This document shows, piece by piece, positions 47,268-55,680 of a stretch of DNA of 64,000 bases. Below the pieces are notes generated by a model. It saw only the letters and a program-made list of their open reading frames with translations. It made no database searches and was not told the DNA's origin. Positions within the stretch are counted from its first letter, which is position 1. Each line of letters begins with the position of its first letter. Both the position numbers and the translations under genes were made by a program. The stretch is taken from assembly GCF_019976975.1 (NCBI RefSeq), contig NZ_AP024630.1, forward strand, positions 4,278,001 through 4,342,000, given 5' to 3'. This stretch comes from Arthrobacter sp. NtRootA1. GTDB lineage: Bacteria > Actinomycetota > Actinomycetes > Actinomycetales > Micrococcaceae.

Positions 47268-48061
47268 TTCTGAATCCTGTCGTCGTTGGCAGTCGCGGAT
47301 GAATTGCCTGTGTTCTTCTTGTCCAGGAAAGCCTGCATCCTGTCAAATTTGGCCTGGGATTCGAACAGAATCCCCTGGGCGAGGGTGTCGATCAGTGGGT
47401 GTGCTTCCGCTGGAGCGTGGAACACCGACTTGGTAATGCGGACAGCAAGGGGGTCCTGGCGGCCGATCCGGTCAGCCAGATTGTGCGCGGCCTCCATGAG
47501 CTCAGGGGCCTCGTGAATCTCGGTAATCAAGCTGATCCGTAGCGCTTCCTCGGCCCGCAACACAGCGCCGGCGAGGAGGATCTCCTTGGCTTTTGGTTCA
47601 CCCACAAGCTCCTTGAGCCGCCAACTGGCACCGGCTGCAGCAAGGATTCCGAGTCCTGTTTCGGGGTTGCCGATCCGGACACTTGGGGTCCCGATGCGGA
47701 AATCTGCGGCATAGGCAAGCTCCGCACCGCCGCCCAGGCAATAGCCGTCCAAAGCTGCGATGACGGGCATCGGCAGCTTGGCGATGCGCATGAAGATAGT
47801 TGAGTTGATCCCCCGCAGTGCGTCATCGCGCCGGCGTTCCCGGAGTTGTCCAATGTCCGCGCCCGAGGCGAAGACACCGTCCGTGCCCGCGATGATCAGG
47901 ACCTTGGGGTTGCGCTCCAGTTCGGCACAGACGAGGTGAAGCTCGTCCACCATGGCCTGGTCTATCGCGTTGCGTACTTCGGGACGATTAAGAAGAACAG
48001 TGAGCCTGTCGTCACGTTCCTCGAGGAGAAGGGTGCTGAAGTCTTTCTGGTTCAGTGCCAT
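47264..48061 (-). CDS. paaF: Enoyl-CoA hydratase PaaF
   Basis: 265 aa crotonase. NRPEVRNAIDQAM at the N-terminus, oxyanion segment GVFASGADIGQL, and ALDGYCLGGGAELAYAADFRI in the core; catalytic Glu region NPETGLGILAAAG. Hydrates 2,3-dehydroadipyl-CoA. Begins immediately after the thiolase stop (0-bp gap) and overlaps paaH. Confidence 0.88.
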   Translation of the reverse strand: MALNQKDFSTLLLEERDDRLTVLLNRPEVRNAIDQAMVDELHLVCAELERNPKVLIIAGTDGVFASGADIGQLRERRRDDALRGINSTIFMRIAKLPMPVIAALDGYCLGGGAELAYAADFRIGTPSVRIGNPETGLGILAAAGASWRLKELVGEPKAKEILLAGAVLRAEEALRISLITEIHEAPELMEAAHNLADRIGRQDPLAVRITKSVFHAPAEAHPLIDTLAQGILFESQAKFDRMQAFLDKKNTGNSSATANDDRIQK

Positions 48062-49288
48062 TTACACGCCTTCCAGCAGCATTGCCGTGCCCTGGCCCAC
48101 GCCGATGCACATCGTGGCAAGGCCAAGCTTCGGTCCATTGTTGCTGGCAAGCTCCCGCTCCATGCGGCCCAGAAGGGTAATGGCCAGACGTGACCCGCTG
48201 GAACCCAGCGGGTGCCCCAAACTGATGGCACCGCCGTCGTTATTGACGATTCCCGGGTCCAGCCCCAGGCGCCGCATGCTGGCAAGGGACTGGGTGGCAA
48301 AAGCTTCGTTGAGTTCCACTGCGCCGAGCTGGTCCACGGTAAGGCCAGTGCGGGCAAGGACCTTCTGCGTTGCCGGGACAGGACCGATGCCCATGATTTC
48401 CGGCTCACAGCCCGCCGAAGCGCCATCGATGATGCGGGCGCGAGGCGTCAGGCCGAACTTCTTGATGGCTGCTTCGGAGGCGACGATGATCGCAGAGGCA
48501 CCGTCATTGAGGCTGGAGGAGTTGCCCGCAGTGACGACGGAGCCACCCGGGACTACGGGCCGAAGCCCAGCCAGGACATCCATGGTGGTGCCTTCGCGGG
48601 GACCCTCATCGGTGTCCACCACGGTCTCGGATTTACGGGTCTTGACGGTGACCGGAACGATCTCATCCTTGAACCGGCCGCCTGCAATGGCTGCCAGCGC
48701 GAGCTCGTGCGAGCGGACAGCGAAAGCATCTGCATCCTCGCGGGAGATGTTGTCCACGCGGCCCACTTCCTCGGCCGTTTCAGGCATGGAGTAGGTCATC
48801 TTGCCGTCACGGGAGAGCTCGCCCTTGGTGAAGAGCGGGTTGACGAAGCGCCAACCGATGGACGTATCGAAGATCTGGCCCGGCTTGGCGAATGCAGTGG
48901 TGGGCTTCTCCTGGACCCAGGGTGCCCGGCTCATGGATTCGACGCCACCGGCCACCACGATGTCCGCGGCGCCGGACTTGATCATCTGGCTCGCCATGAT
49001 GATGGCACTCAGGCCTGAGGCACAGAGCCTGTTAACAGTGATGCCCGGAATGTGGAGGGGAAGTCCTGCGAGGATGGTCGCCATGCGGGCCACGTTGCGG
49101 TTCTCCTCGCCAGCGCCGTTGGCATTGCCGAGGATTACCTCATCAATGGAGTCAGGATCGACGCCGGCACGCGCCACTGCCTCACGGACCACCAGCGCGG
49201 CGAGGTCGTCAGGACGGACGGAGGACAATGCCCCGCCGTAACGACCAACCGGCGTCCGTGCGCCGCCAACAAGAAAAGCCTCGACCAT
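48062..49288 (-). CDS. paaJ: 3-oxoadipyl-CoA thiolase PaaJ
   Basis: 408 aa from ATG 49288 (AAGGA upstream). Thiolase catalytic residues: nucleophile Cys in NRLCASGLSAI, His in GHPLGSSGSR, and the second Cys in TMCIGVGQG. Cleaves 3-oxoadipyl-CoA to succinyl-CoA and acetyl-CoA, the last step. First gene of the operon, behind a PaaR-type operator at 49332. Also related to PcaF and acetyl-CoA acetyltransferase. Confidence 0.9.
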   Translation of the reverse strand: MVEAFLVGGARTPVGRYGGALSSVRPDDLAALVVREAVARAGVDPDSIDEVILGNANGAGEENRNVARMATILAGLPLHIPGITVNRLCASGLSAIIMASQMIKSGAADIVVAGGVESMSRAPWVQEKPTTAFAKPGQIFDTSIGWRFVNPLFTKGELSRDGKMTYSMPETAEEVGRVDNISREDADAFAVRSHELALAAIAGGRFKDEIVPVTVKTRKSETVVDTDEGPREGTTMDVLAGLRPVVPGGSVVTAGNSSSLNDGASAIIVASEAAIKKFGLTPRARIIDGASAGCEPEIMGIGPVPATQKVLARTGLTVDQLGAVELNEAFATQSLASMRRLGLDPGIVNNDGGAISLGHPLGSSGSRLAITLLGRMERELASNNGPKLGLATMCIGVGQGTAMLLEGV

Positions 49289-49331
49289 GAGAACATCCTT
49301 CGCGAAGTGAAAGGGACCGGCACGGAATAAT

Positions 49332-49353
49332 ATACCGACCGTTCGTTCTATAA
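49332..49353. promoter_or_regulatory. Candidate PaaR operator 4 (paaJFH promoter)
   Basis: Halves ATACCGACCG and CGTTCTATAA around TT; its central 16 bases TACCGACCGTTCGTTC are identical to operator 1 before paaA. Ends 43 bp upstream of the paaJ start. Confidence 0.78.
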
Positions 49354-49418
49354 AGATTACACGGCCTGCCGTCCGGGTCAACAGATGAAGTCATCTCCCC
49401 CGCAGCCCAGCCAGGGCC

Positions 49419-50075
49419 TCAGACCACCCGGATGCCCAAATGACCAGCCAGCAACGGGGCCATCAGACTCAACTGGTATTCGTCAATAACAACTCCGGCA
49501 AGCCCGGCCAAACCGTTGATCCCCCGGAATTCCGAGCTCCGCAGGTCCACGTCCTTGAGCTTGGCACCTGTGACGTCCAGGGTGCCGATGGTGCAGTTCT
49601 TCAACGACACCCGGGTACCGGTGCAGCCGCCCAGATCGAGCTCGTTGATGATGCAGTCGGAAATCTGGACATCCATCAACTTGGAACCGCGCAAGTTCAC
49701 GTAGTCCAGCTTGCCGCCCTCGATCCGCACCGAACGCCACGTGCCCTCGTACAGCTCGGCTGACCCCCACCTCGGATTGCTGATCTCCACGTCCTGCCAC
49801 GAAGTCCGTGCCGCAGTGAAGACTGGCGCATACGGCTCCGCAAGGATGCACTCCCGGAACGTGGCACCACGCAACTGGGCCTCATTGAACGAGACTCCCG
49901 TGAACTCACACTCAATGAAGTCAGCACCGCTCAGTTCCTCCCCATCGGCGGACACGCGGGTAAACCTGATGCCGTCATACCTTTCGCCACGCTGGAAGTC
50001 CGGGGCGTCGTCGTCGCGCAGTTCTTCCAACCGCACCGGCGAGATCTTGGGGGCCGCCACCTTTGCAGCCGCCAT
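49419..50075 (-). CDS. Pentapeptide-repeat protein
   Basis: 218 aa. A(D/N)LxX-type repeats in two blocks: LSGADFIECEFTGVSFNEAQ then LRGATF (residues ~47-73), and LDYVNLRGSKL to LDVTGAKLKDVDLRSSEFRG (~120-190). Forms a right-handed quadrilateral beta-helix; some relatives protect gyrase from quinolones, but nothing here proves that. Shares one base with the upstream SRPBCC gene. Confidence 0.88.
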   Translation of the reverse strand: MAAAKVAAPKISPVRLEELRDDDAPDFQRGERYDGIRFTRVSADGEELSGADFIECEFTGVSFNEAQLRGATFRECILAEPYAPVFTAARTSWQDVEISNPRWGSAELYEGTWRSVRIEGGKLDYVNLRGSKLMDVQISDCIINELDLGGCTGTRVSLKNCTIGTLDVTGAKLKDVDLRSSEFRGINGLAGLAGVVIDEYQLSLMAPLLAGHLGIRVV

Positions 50076-50533
50076 CAGAGGGATTCCGCCTTTGCAGCGA
50101 TCTCGGCGAGGTCCTTGCTGAGGGCCTTTCGGGTAATACTCATGCCTATCTTCCCGAACAAGGCCATGGCGACCTTGCTCACGAGCGTGGGTTTAAGGAC
50201 CTCGGCGCCGAATGTCAGCGTGAGGTCAGTGCCGCCGTCGCGCTCGTTCAGGCTGAAGCGGGTGGTGTAGTCGGCGCCGCCCTGAAGTGCTTTAACCGTG
50301 GTGCTGCGGGGCGGGTCGGTCTCTGACACCCACATCTCCACGGTTTCTTGCCGGCCCATCATGGTGCGGGTTTCCTTCCAGCGGGTGCCTTCCCCATAGG
50401 GACCCTCACTGAGCATCTGGATTGCGTTGATGCCCGAAAGGGTGCCGGCCGAGCCCGGAATGTCCGAGAGGACCGCCCAAACTTTCTCCGGGCTGGCGTT
50501 GATGTGCTGCGTCAGGGTGGTGGTGTGATCCAT
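50075..50533 (-). CDS. SRPBCC (START/Bet v1-like) family protein
   Basis: 152 aa. Opens with INASPEKVWAVLSDIPG, the typical first helix of the SRPBCC fold, followed by alternating strands (GTRWKETRTMMGRQETVEMW, DLTLTFGAEV). Binds a hydrophobic ligand in a cavity; ligand unknown. Its stop and the pentapeptide ATG overlap (TGATG), so both are translated together. Confidence 0.85.
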   Translation of the reverse strand: MDHTTTLTQHINASPEKVWAVLSDIPGSAGTLSGINAIQMLSEGPYGEGTRWKETRTMMGRQETVEMWVSETDPPRSTTVKALQGGADYTTRFSLNERDGGTDLTLTFGAEVLKPTLVSKVAMALFGKIGMSITRKALSKDLAEIAAKAESL

Positions 50534-50621
50534 ACATCGAGCCTAGACCGGGGCACTGACACTCCCAACTGACTGGCATTAGTGGTTGTTCTCAGCCGGC
50601 GGTTGGTCGGGGACACGCGAA

Positions 50622-50657
50622 CGACGGGTGCCCCCGGAAAGGAGGCACCCGCCGTCG
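50622..50657. terminator. Hairpin downstream of the amino-acid permease
   Basis: CGACGGGTGCC pairs with GGCACCC-GC-CGTCG (a 2-3 base bulge) around a 12-base loop, starting 19 bp past the permease stop on the minus strand. Confidence 0.6.
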
Positions 50658-50675
50658 AGCGTTGGTAAGAGAGCC

Positions 50676-52139
50676 TTAGCTGAACAGCTCGCTCTTGGGC
50701 TCGTTGTTCTTGACCTTCTGCCAGCCAAGCCACAGGACCAGGGCGAAGAACGGGATGGTCGCCAGGGTCCAGAGACCCAGCAGGAAGACCTCGCCGGTTG
50801 CCTTATCGGTCATGGTGTCGAAGCCGATCAGTACGGTGATGGCCAGCAAGGCAACGAGGCCAAGCCAGCTGGTCCACGGCGAACCGGGCATCGGCAGGCT
50901 GGAGACGTTGCCGCGCTTCTTCCGCAGGGCAATCTGGCTCGCGAAGATGGAACCCCAGGTGAAGATCACACCGATGGAGGCCGTGTTCAGCGCGAGGTCG
51001 AACGCGTGGGAGCCACCCAGCCAGATGTTGAGCAGGATACCCGCCAGGTACACACCGCCGATCGCCAGGATGGCCGCGTACGGCACGTGGCGGGAGGACA
51101 TTTTGGTGAGCCACTGCGGGGCGTGTCCGTTGTTGGCCATGGTCCGGAAGATGCGGCCGATCGAGTACAGGCCCGAGTTGCACGAGGACAGTGCGGCGGT
51201 GATGACGATCATGTTCATGACGTCGCCCATCCAACCGAGGCCCATCTGGCCAAACACGGTTACGAACGGCGAGGTGCCCGCCTTGTACTGGTCCGACGGC
51301 AGCAACATCGCAAGCAGCATCACGGAACCGACATAGAAGACAATAATTCGGATCACGACGGCGCGGATCGCCTTGGGAACTTCGCGTTCCGGGTTCTCCA
51401 TCTCACCAGCGGTAATACCAACGAGTTCGATTGCGTTGTAGGCGAAGATCACGGCGTTGAGGACCAGGATCATGACCAGGCCGCCCTTGGGGAACATGCC
51501 GCCGTCTTCGTGGAACAGGTTGCCCACCGAGGCGTGGCCGGTGCCTACCTGCGCGTTGGTGACAACCATGAAGGTGCCAACTGCAAGGAAGATCAGGATG
51601 GCTGCGACCTTGAGGCAGGAGGCCCAGAATTCGAACTCGCCGAACGCCTTGACGCTGAACAGATTCACGGCCACGAGCAGCACCAGCGCTGCAATCGCGG
51701 AGAGTTCAACCGGAACGTTGGGGAAGAAGAACTGGAAGTACAGGCCGATCGCGATGAGCTCGGCAATGCCTGTCATGGCCCAGTTGATGAAGTACATCCA
51801 ACCGGAAAGGAAGGCGCCCTTTTTGCCGAACATCTCACCGGCGTAGCTCACGAACGAGCCCGAGGTCTGGCGGTACATGATGAGTTCACCGAGCGCGCGC
51901 ATCAGCAGGTAAGCGATGACGCCGGCGATTGCGTAGGAGAAGATCAGGGCCGGACCGGTGGAGGCCAAGCGGCCGCCGGCGCCCATGAACAGGCCGACGC
52001 CGATTGCGCCACCCATGGCGATCATGGTGACGTGGCGCCGGCTCAGGGTCTTCTGGTAACCCTCAGCGCTGAGGGTGGAACCGACGGCGGTGGGTGTGGC
52101 CGTGGGGTTCTGGAGATCTGTGGGGGTACTTTGCGGCAC
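50676..52139 (-). CDS. APC-family amino-acid permease, AnsP/GabP-like
   Basis: 487 aa from GTG 52139, which has AAGGAAC upstream; the frame extends 39 codons further without support. Twelve helices; HVTMIAMGGAIGVGLFMGAG and GEMENPEREVPKAI are the consensus motifs of the amino-acid transporter subfamily. The VGNLFHEDGGMFPKG loop resembles L-asparagine permeases, so asparagine is a reasonable guess. Imports amino acids with protons. Single gene. Confidence 0.9.
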   Translation of the reverse strand: MPQSTPTDLQNPTATPTAVGSTLSAEGYQKTLSRRHVTMIAMGGAIGVGLFMGAGGRLASTGPALIFSYAIAGVIAYLLMRALGELIMYRQTSGSFVSYAGEMFGKKGAFLSGWMYFINWAMTGIAELIAIGLYFQFFFPNVPVELSAIAALVLLVAVNLFSVKAFGEFEFWASCLKVAAILIFLAVGTFMVVTNAQVGTGHASVGNLFHEDGGMFPKGGLVMILVLNAVIFAYNAIELVGITAGEMENPEREVPKAIRAVVIRIIVFYVGSVMLLAMLLPSDQYKAGTSPFVTVFGQMGLGWMGDVMNMIVITAALSSCNSGLYSIGRIFRTMANNGHAPQWLTKMSSRHVPYAAILAIGGVYLAGILLNIWLGGSHAFDLALNTASIGVIFTWGSIFASQIALRKKRGNVSSLPMPGSPWTSWLGLVALLAITVLIGFDTMTDKATGEVFLLGLWTLATIPFFALVLWLGWQKVKNNEPKSELFS

Positions 52140-52351
52140 AGCTGTTCCTTGTGGGTTGGGGTATTGCTGTAGGTGTTTACGCCCATGCCGGAACATGGGC
52201 ACCTTTGCCACACAAAATTCGAGCTTTCCTCGCTTGAGGACCCCGAAGTGTGACAAAGAACGCAGAACGCCGAAGGTTCGCGCAACCCGTCTATCTTACG
52301 GGATTAACGGGAATGCCCGTGACGCAGGCAACAGCACCCTTCCTGAATACA

Positions 52352-52416
52352 GCAACGCGGGGTCACTTACGGCCCATGTTGGCCGCTCAGATGGGCCGTA
52401 AGTGACCCCGGGTTGC
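52352..52416. terminator. Long dispersed palindrome, copy 2
   Basis: Left arm is the same 29 bases as at 33456 (starting GCAACGCGGGGTCACTTACG); the right arm pairs over 26 bp with one mismatch. The inner loop differs from copy 1. One base before the nirD stop, so it may terminate the nir operon. Confidence 0.85.
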
Positions 52417-52417
52417 T

Positions 52418-52726
52418 TCAGGGAATGACGACGATGTTTTGCCCCTCATCTGCGAAGACTTCGTACGTCCGCAGGGGCTTGGCGCCTGTGGTGGAACACC
52501 CGGTTTCCAGCTCAAACGAGTGCTGGTGGAGCGGGCACATCACCACGCGCTGATCGATGGTTCCGTCCGCGATGGGTCCTCCTTTGTGGGGGCACACTGC
52601 CGACACAGCCCGCAAGGTTCCATCCCGAAGCCGGAAGACCGCGACCTGCTCGCCGTCGATCCCGAACGCCCTGCCTTCGCCGAACGGAATTTGGTCCACC
52701 GGACCTACGACGTGTGGAATCTTCAT
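52418..52726 (-). CDS. nirD: Nitrite reductase small subunit NirD
   Basis: 102 aa Rieske-type [2Fe-2S] protein: CPHKGGP and CPLHQHSF provide the Cys-His pairs. Small subunit of assimilatory NADH-dependent nitrite reductase. ATG overlaps the nirB stop by 4 bp. Confidence 0.92.
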   Translation of the reverse strand: MKIPHVVGPVDQIPFGEGRAFGIDGEQVAVFRLRDGTLRAVSAVCPHKGGPIADGTIDQRVVMCPLHQHSFELETGCSTTGAKPLRTYEVFADEGQNIVVIP

Positions 52727-55191
52727 CGGACCGGCACCTGCGGGAGCACCGTCAAGGGCAGCGAGGTCCGGAATTGGCCAGGGGTGGGTGGATCATCGCG
52801 CTCACTCCACGGATCAACGTAGTTGTCCACGGACTCCTGCATCGCCGCATCCAAGCGGGCAGCGATGCCCTCGGAGTCATCCAGGATGACGCTGCGAATA
52901 CGTTCAATCCCTACCCGGGGAACAAACGCGTATGTCCGTTCCAGCCAGTTCGCGTTTTCCCGGTAGTACTGCATGAAACGGCCCGCCAGCAGTGTGACTT
53001 CCTCAGGCGTATCCACTGCGACCAGCAAGTCCCCCTTCCGGATGTGGGCGCCGGCAGCTCCCCCGATGTAGATTTCCCAGCGGCCACCCTCCACGGCCAC
53101 CACGCCAACGTCCTTGACCAAAGACTCCGCACAGTTCCGCGGACACCCGGAAACTGCGAGCTTCAGTTTTGCCGGCGACTCAATTCCTTGGAAGCGGGAC
53201 TCAAGCGAAATGCCCAAACCAGTGGAATCACCCGTCCCAAAACGGCAGTAATCCTTCCCCACACAGGTCTTTACCGTGCGGAAGCTCTTGCCATAGGCAT
53301 AGCCGGACGGCATGTCCAGGTCAGCCCAGACTGTGGGGAGGTCTTCCTTGGCAACGCCCAGGAGGTCAATGCGTTGACCACCGGTCAGCTTGATCATGGG
53401 AATTTTGTGCTTCTCCGCGACGTCGGCGATCCTCCGGAGCTGCTGCACGGAGGTCACCCCACCCTTCATCTGGGGTACCACGGAGAACGTGCCATCGCGC
53501 TGGATGTTCGCATGGACGCGGTCATTGATGAAGCGGGCGTCGCGCTCGTCAATGTACTTCTCCGCCAGCATCATCTTCATGAGCGAGGCCAGGCCCATCT
53601 TGGATTTGGCGTCCTCCACGCTGTCCGGCGCCAGGGCCGCGAAGACCTGCGAAACCGAGCGCAGCCCAAGCTCCCGGATCCGGGACATCAACGCGGGCTT
53701 GTCCAACGGGATTCCTGGGACGTAGTAGCTGGCTGCGGGGTCATCTTCCACGGCACCATCGGCGGCCCACTCCACCACCTGCGTGACCAGCAATTTGCAT
53801 GCACCACACCCCTTGCCTGCACGGGTGGCATCCATGGCGGCCGGTACCGAACGGCACCCACCCTGCACGGCCGAGACAAGTGCCCCTTTGGAGACTCCGT
53901 TGCAGTTGCAGACCTGCGCCGAGTCAGCCAGTTCTGCCACGCCCTCCTCCTCTGCAGGCGAACCGAGATCGAACATCAGCGAGAGCCGCTCCTCCGGCAG
54001 CGGCAATCCCTGGTCAAAGGCCTGCGTCAAGTAGGCAACCTTGCGGCTGTCACCAAGCAGGGTAGCGCCCACCATCTTGTTGTCCCGGATCACGATCGAC
54101 TTGAACACGCCCCGGCTCGGTTCCGAGAAAACAATATGCTCATCCGTGTCGAGTTCCGGGCCCGGCAGGCCCATGGAAGCGACGTCGACGCCGGCCACCT
54201 TCAGTTTGGTGGCGGTCCGGGATCCAAGGTAAACCGATGAACGATCCACGCCGGTGATCTGGTCTGCCAGAACAGCGGCCTGCTCCCACAAAGGAGCAAC
54301 GAGCCCATAAACCTCGCCCCGGTGTTGAACGCATTCCCCCACGGCATAAATGTCCTCTTCGTCCATGACGCGCAGGTGGTCATCCACCACGATGGCCCGT
54401 TCAACCGCCAGTCCACTCACCACCGCCACATCCACGTTGGGCCGGATACCGGCTGTAACAACCACCATGTCGCAGCCCAGCTCTGTGTCATCGCGAAGTC
54501 GCACACCGGTGATCCGGTCCTTGCCCAACACCGCGGTGGTCCGGCTTCCTGTATGGACCTCGATGCCCAGCGCCTCCACGCTTCGCCGCAGTATTGCGCC
54601 GCCGTCGGGCCCTAATTGCGCATTCATGAGGTGACCGCCGGAGTGGACCACCGCCACGTCAAGTCCGTAGGCCTGCAAGCCGCGGGCAGCTTCCAGCCCC
54701 AGCAGTCCACCGCCAATCACCAGAGCCCGCCGGTGATGTTCCTGCTGGGCGAACTGGACCATCTTGCGGGTGTCATCCATGGTCCGGAACGTGAAGACCC
54801 CGTGACGCACGGACCCGCTGGGCGTGTACAAGCCATCCATCGGCGGAAGGAATGAGTGGCTTCCGGTGGCGATGACCAGGACATCGTAGGGAACCACCCT
54901 GCCATCTGCCGCGAAGACGTGTTTGCTGTACTTATCTATGCGCTCCACCCGGACCCCGGCGTGCAGGGTGATGTTGTTTTCCCGGTACCACGGCAGGGCG
55001 TTGAGGAAGATGTCCGCATCGCTTTCCTCGCCGGACAGGACGTGGCTGAGCATGATGCGGTTGTAGTTTCCGTACGGCTCATCGCCGAACATGGTGATGT
55101 CGAAAGCGTCTCCGCCACTGCGGGCCAGGATCTCCTCCACAGCGCGGGCACCGGCCATGCCGTTGCCGATGACCACCAGCCGCCTGGCCAT
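52723..55191 (-). CDS. nirB: NADH-dependent nitrite reductase large subunit NirB
   Basis: 822 aa. FAD/NAD module first (VVIGNGMAGARAVEEI, VIGGGLLGLEAARGL), then a BFD-like [2Fe-2S] site (CNCNGVSKG ... GKGCGACK), then nitrite/sulfite reductase ferredoxin halves and the siroheme-4Fe4S ligands CVGKDYC and CPRNC. Reduces nitrite to ammonium. The C-terminus (YVDPWSERDDPP) is typical of NirB. First base of its ATG overlaps the stop of the upstream unknown gene. Confidence 0.95.
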   Translation of the reverse strand: MARRLVVIGNGMAGARAVEEILARSGGDAFDITMFGDEPYGNYNRIMLSHVLSGEESDADIFLNALPWYRENNITLHAGVRVERIDKYSKHVFAADGRVVPYDVLVIATGSHSFLPPMDGLYTPSGSVRHGVFTFRTMDDTRKMVQFAQQEHHRRALVIGGGLLGLEAARGLQAYGLDVAVVHSGGHLMNAQLGPDGGAILRRSVEALGIEVHTGSRTTAVLGKDRITGVRLRDDTELGCDMVVVTAGIRPNVDVAVVSGLAVERAIVVDDHLRVMDEEDIYAVGECVQHRGEVYGLVAPLWEQAAVLADQITGVDRSSVYLGSRTATKLKVAGVDVASMGLPGPELDTDEHIVFSEPSRGVFKSIVIRDNKMVGATLLGDSRKVAYLTQAFDQGLPLPEERLSLMFDLGSPAEEEGVAELADSAQVCNCNGVSKGALVSAVQGGCRSVPAAMDATRAGKGCGACKLLVTQVVEWAADGAVEDDPAASYYVPGIPLDKPALMSRIRELGLRSVSQVFAALAPDSVEDAKSKMGLASLMKMMLAEKYIDERDARFINDRVHANIQRDGTFSVVPQMKGGVTSVQQLRRIADVAEKHKIPMIKLTGGQRIDLLGVAKEDLPTVWADLDMPSGYAYGKSFRTVKTCVGKDYCRFGTGDSTGLGISLESRFQGIESPAKLKLAVSGCPRNCAESLVKDVGVVAVEGGRWEIYIGGAAGAHIRKGDLLVAVDTPEEVTLLAGRFMQYYRENANWLERTYAFVPRVGIERIRSVILDDSEGIAARLDAAMQESVDNYVDPWSERDDPPTPGQFRTSLPLTVLPQVPVR

Positions 55192-55538
55192 CAGTGCTCC
55201 ACCATGCCCAGGTCCACCACCACGGAACCGCGGACGCCGGCCGGCGCTGCGATGAACAACTCGATCATCGAGCCGCCCTCGATATCTTCCACAACCCGCA
55301 GCGGGACGTGCACGTCGCCTTTGGCCCCAATGGGGAAATACCGCATCGGGACGCCGTCGCGCATGAGGACAACCGCGATGAGTTCGGAGCTGGAATTACC
55401 GCCGCGGAAGTAGAGCGTCTGGTTCACGACGCCGTCCGGGACAAAGTGCGCGAGCTCGCCATGAAGGGGAACCGGCTTTTCCATACCGATGCCCTCAAAC
55501 GGGAAAATGCCTTGGAGGAAGAGGTTCTTGGAAATCAC
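55191..55538 (-). CDS. Unknown small protein, first gene of the nir operon
   Basis: 115 aa from GTG 55538 (GAAAGGA upstream). Mostly beta-strands with many short hydrophobic segments (LIAVVLMRDGVPMRYFPIGA, IELFIAAPAGVRGSVVVDLG) and no Cys or His cluster, so no obvious metal site. Stop and nirB start overlap by one base, tying it to nitrite reduction. I do not recognise a named family; an assembly or stability factor is possible. Confidence 0.7.
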   Translation of the reverse strand: MISKNLFLQGIFPFEGIGMEKPVPLHGELAHFVPDGVVNQTLYFRGGNSSSELIAVVLMRDGVPMRYFPIGAKGDVHVPLRVVEDIEGGSMIELFIAAPAGVRGSVVVDLGMVEH

Positions 55539-55680
55539 GGAAAGATCCTTTCGGCCGGCTTCCCTCCATGGTGCTCCGCCGATGTTTCAGGACGCTTGGT
55601 GCCGTGTTTCCATTCGCAGGACACAGCGTAACGATCGCTTTGCGAACAACTCACCCCGGCGGCAGGGGCGGCGGCGGGGG

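Noticed and set aside
50580..50592. Half copy of the phoD terminator arm (TAGTGGTTGTTCT)
   Set aside because: No pairing arm nearby; 12-13 shared bases alone do not show a repeat element.
50586..52172. 528-codon open frame on the plus strand
   Set aside because: Antisense shadow of the permease gene; composition is His/Asp/Gln-rich with no domain, as expected for the reverse frame of a GC-rich gene.
52714..54240. 508-codon open frame on the plus strand
   Set aside because: Antisense shadow of nirB; no recognisable motif and no RBS.
55580..55650. GlnR box upstream of the nir operon
   Set aside because: GTTAC and GAAAC half-sites occur on the minus strand but with the wrong spacing and a missing middle half-site.
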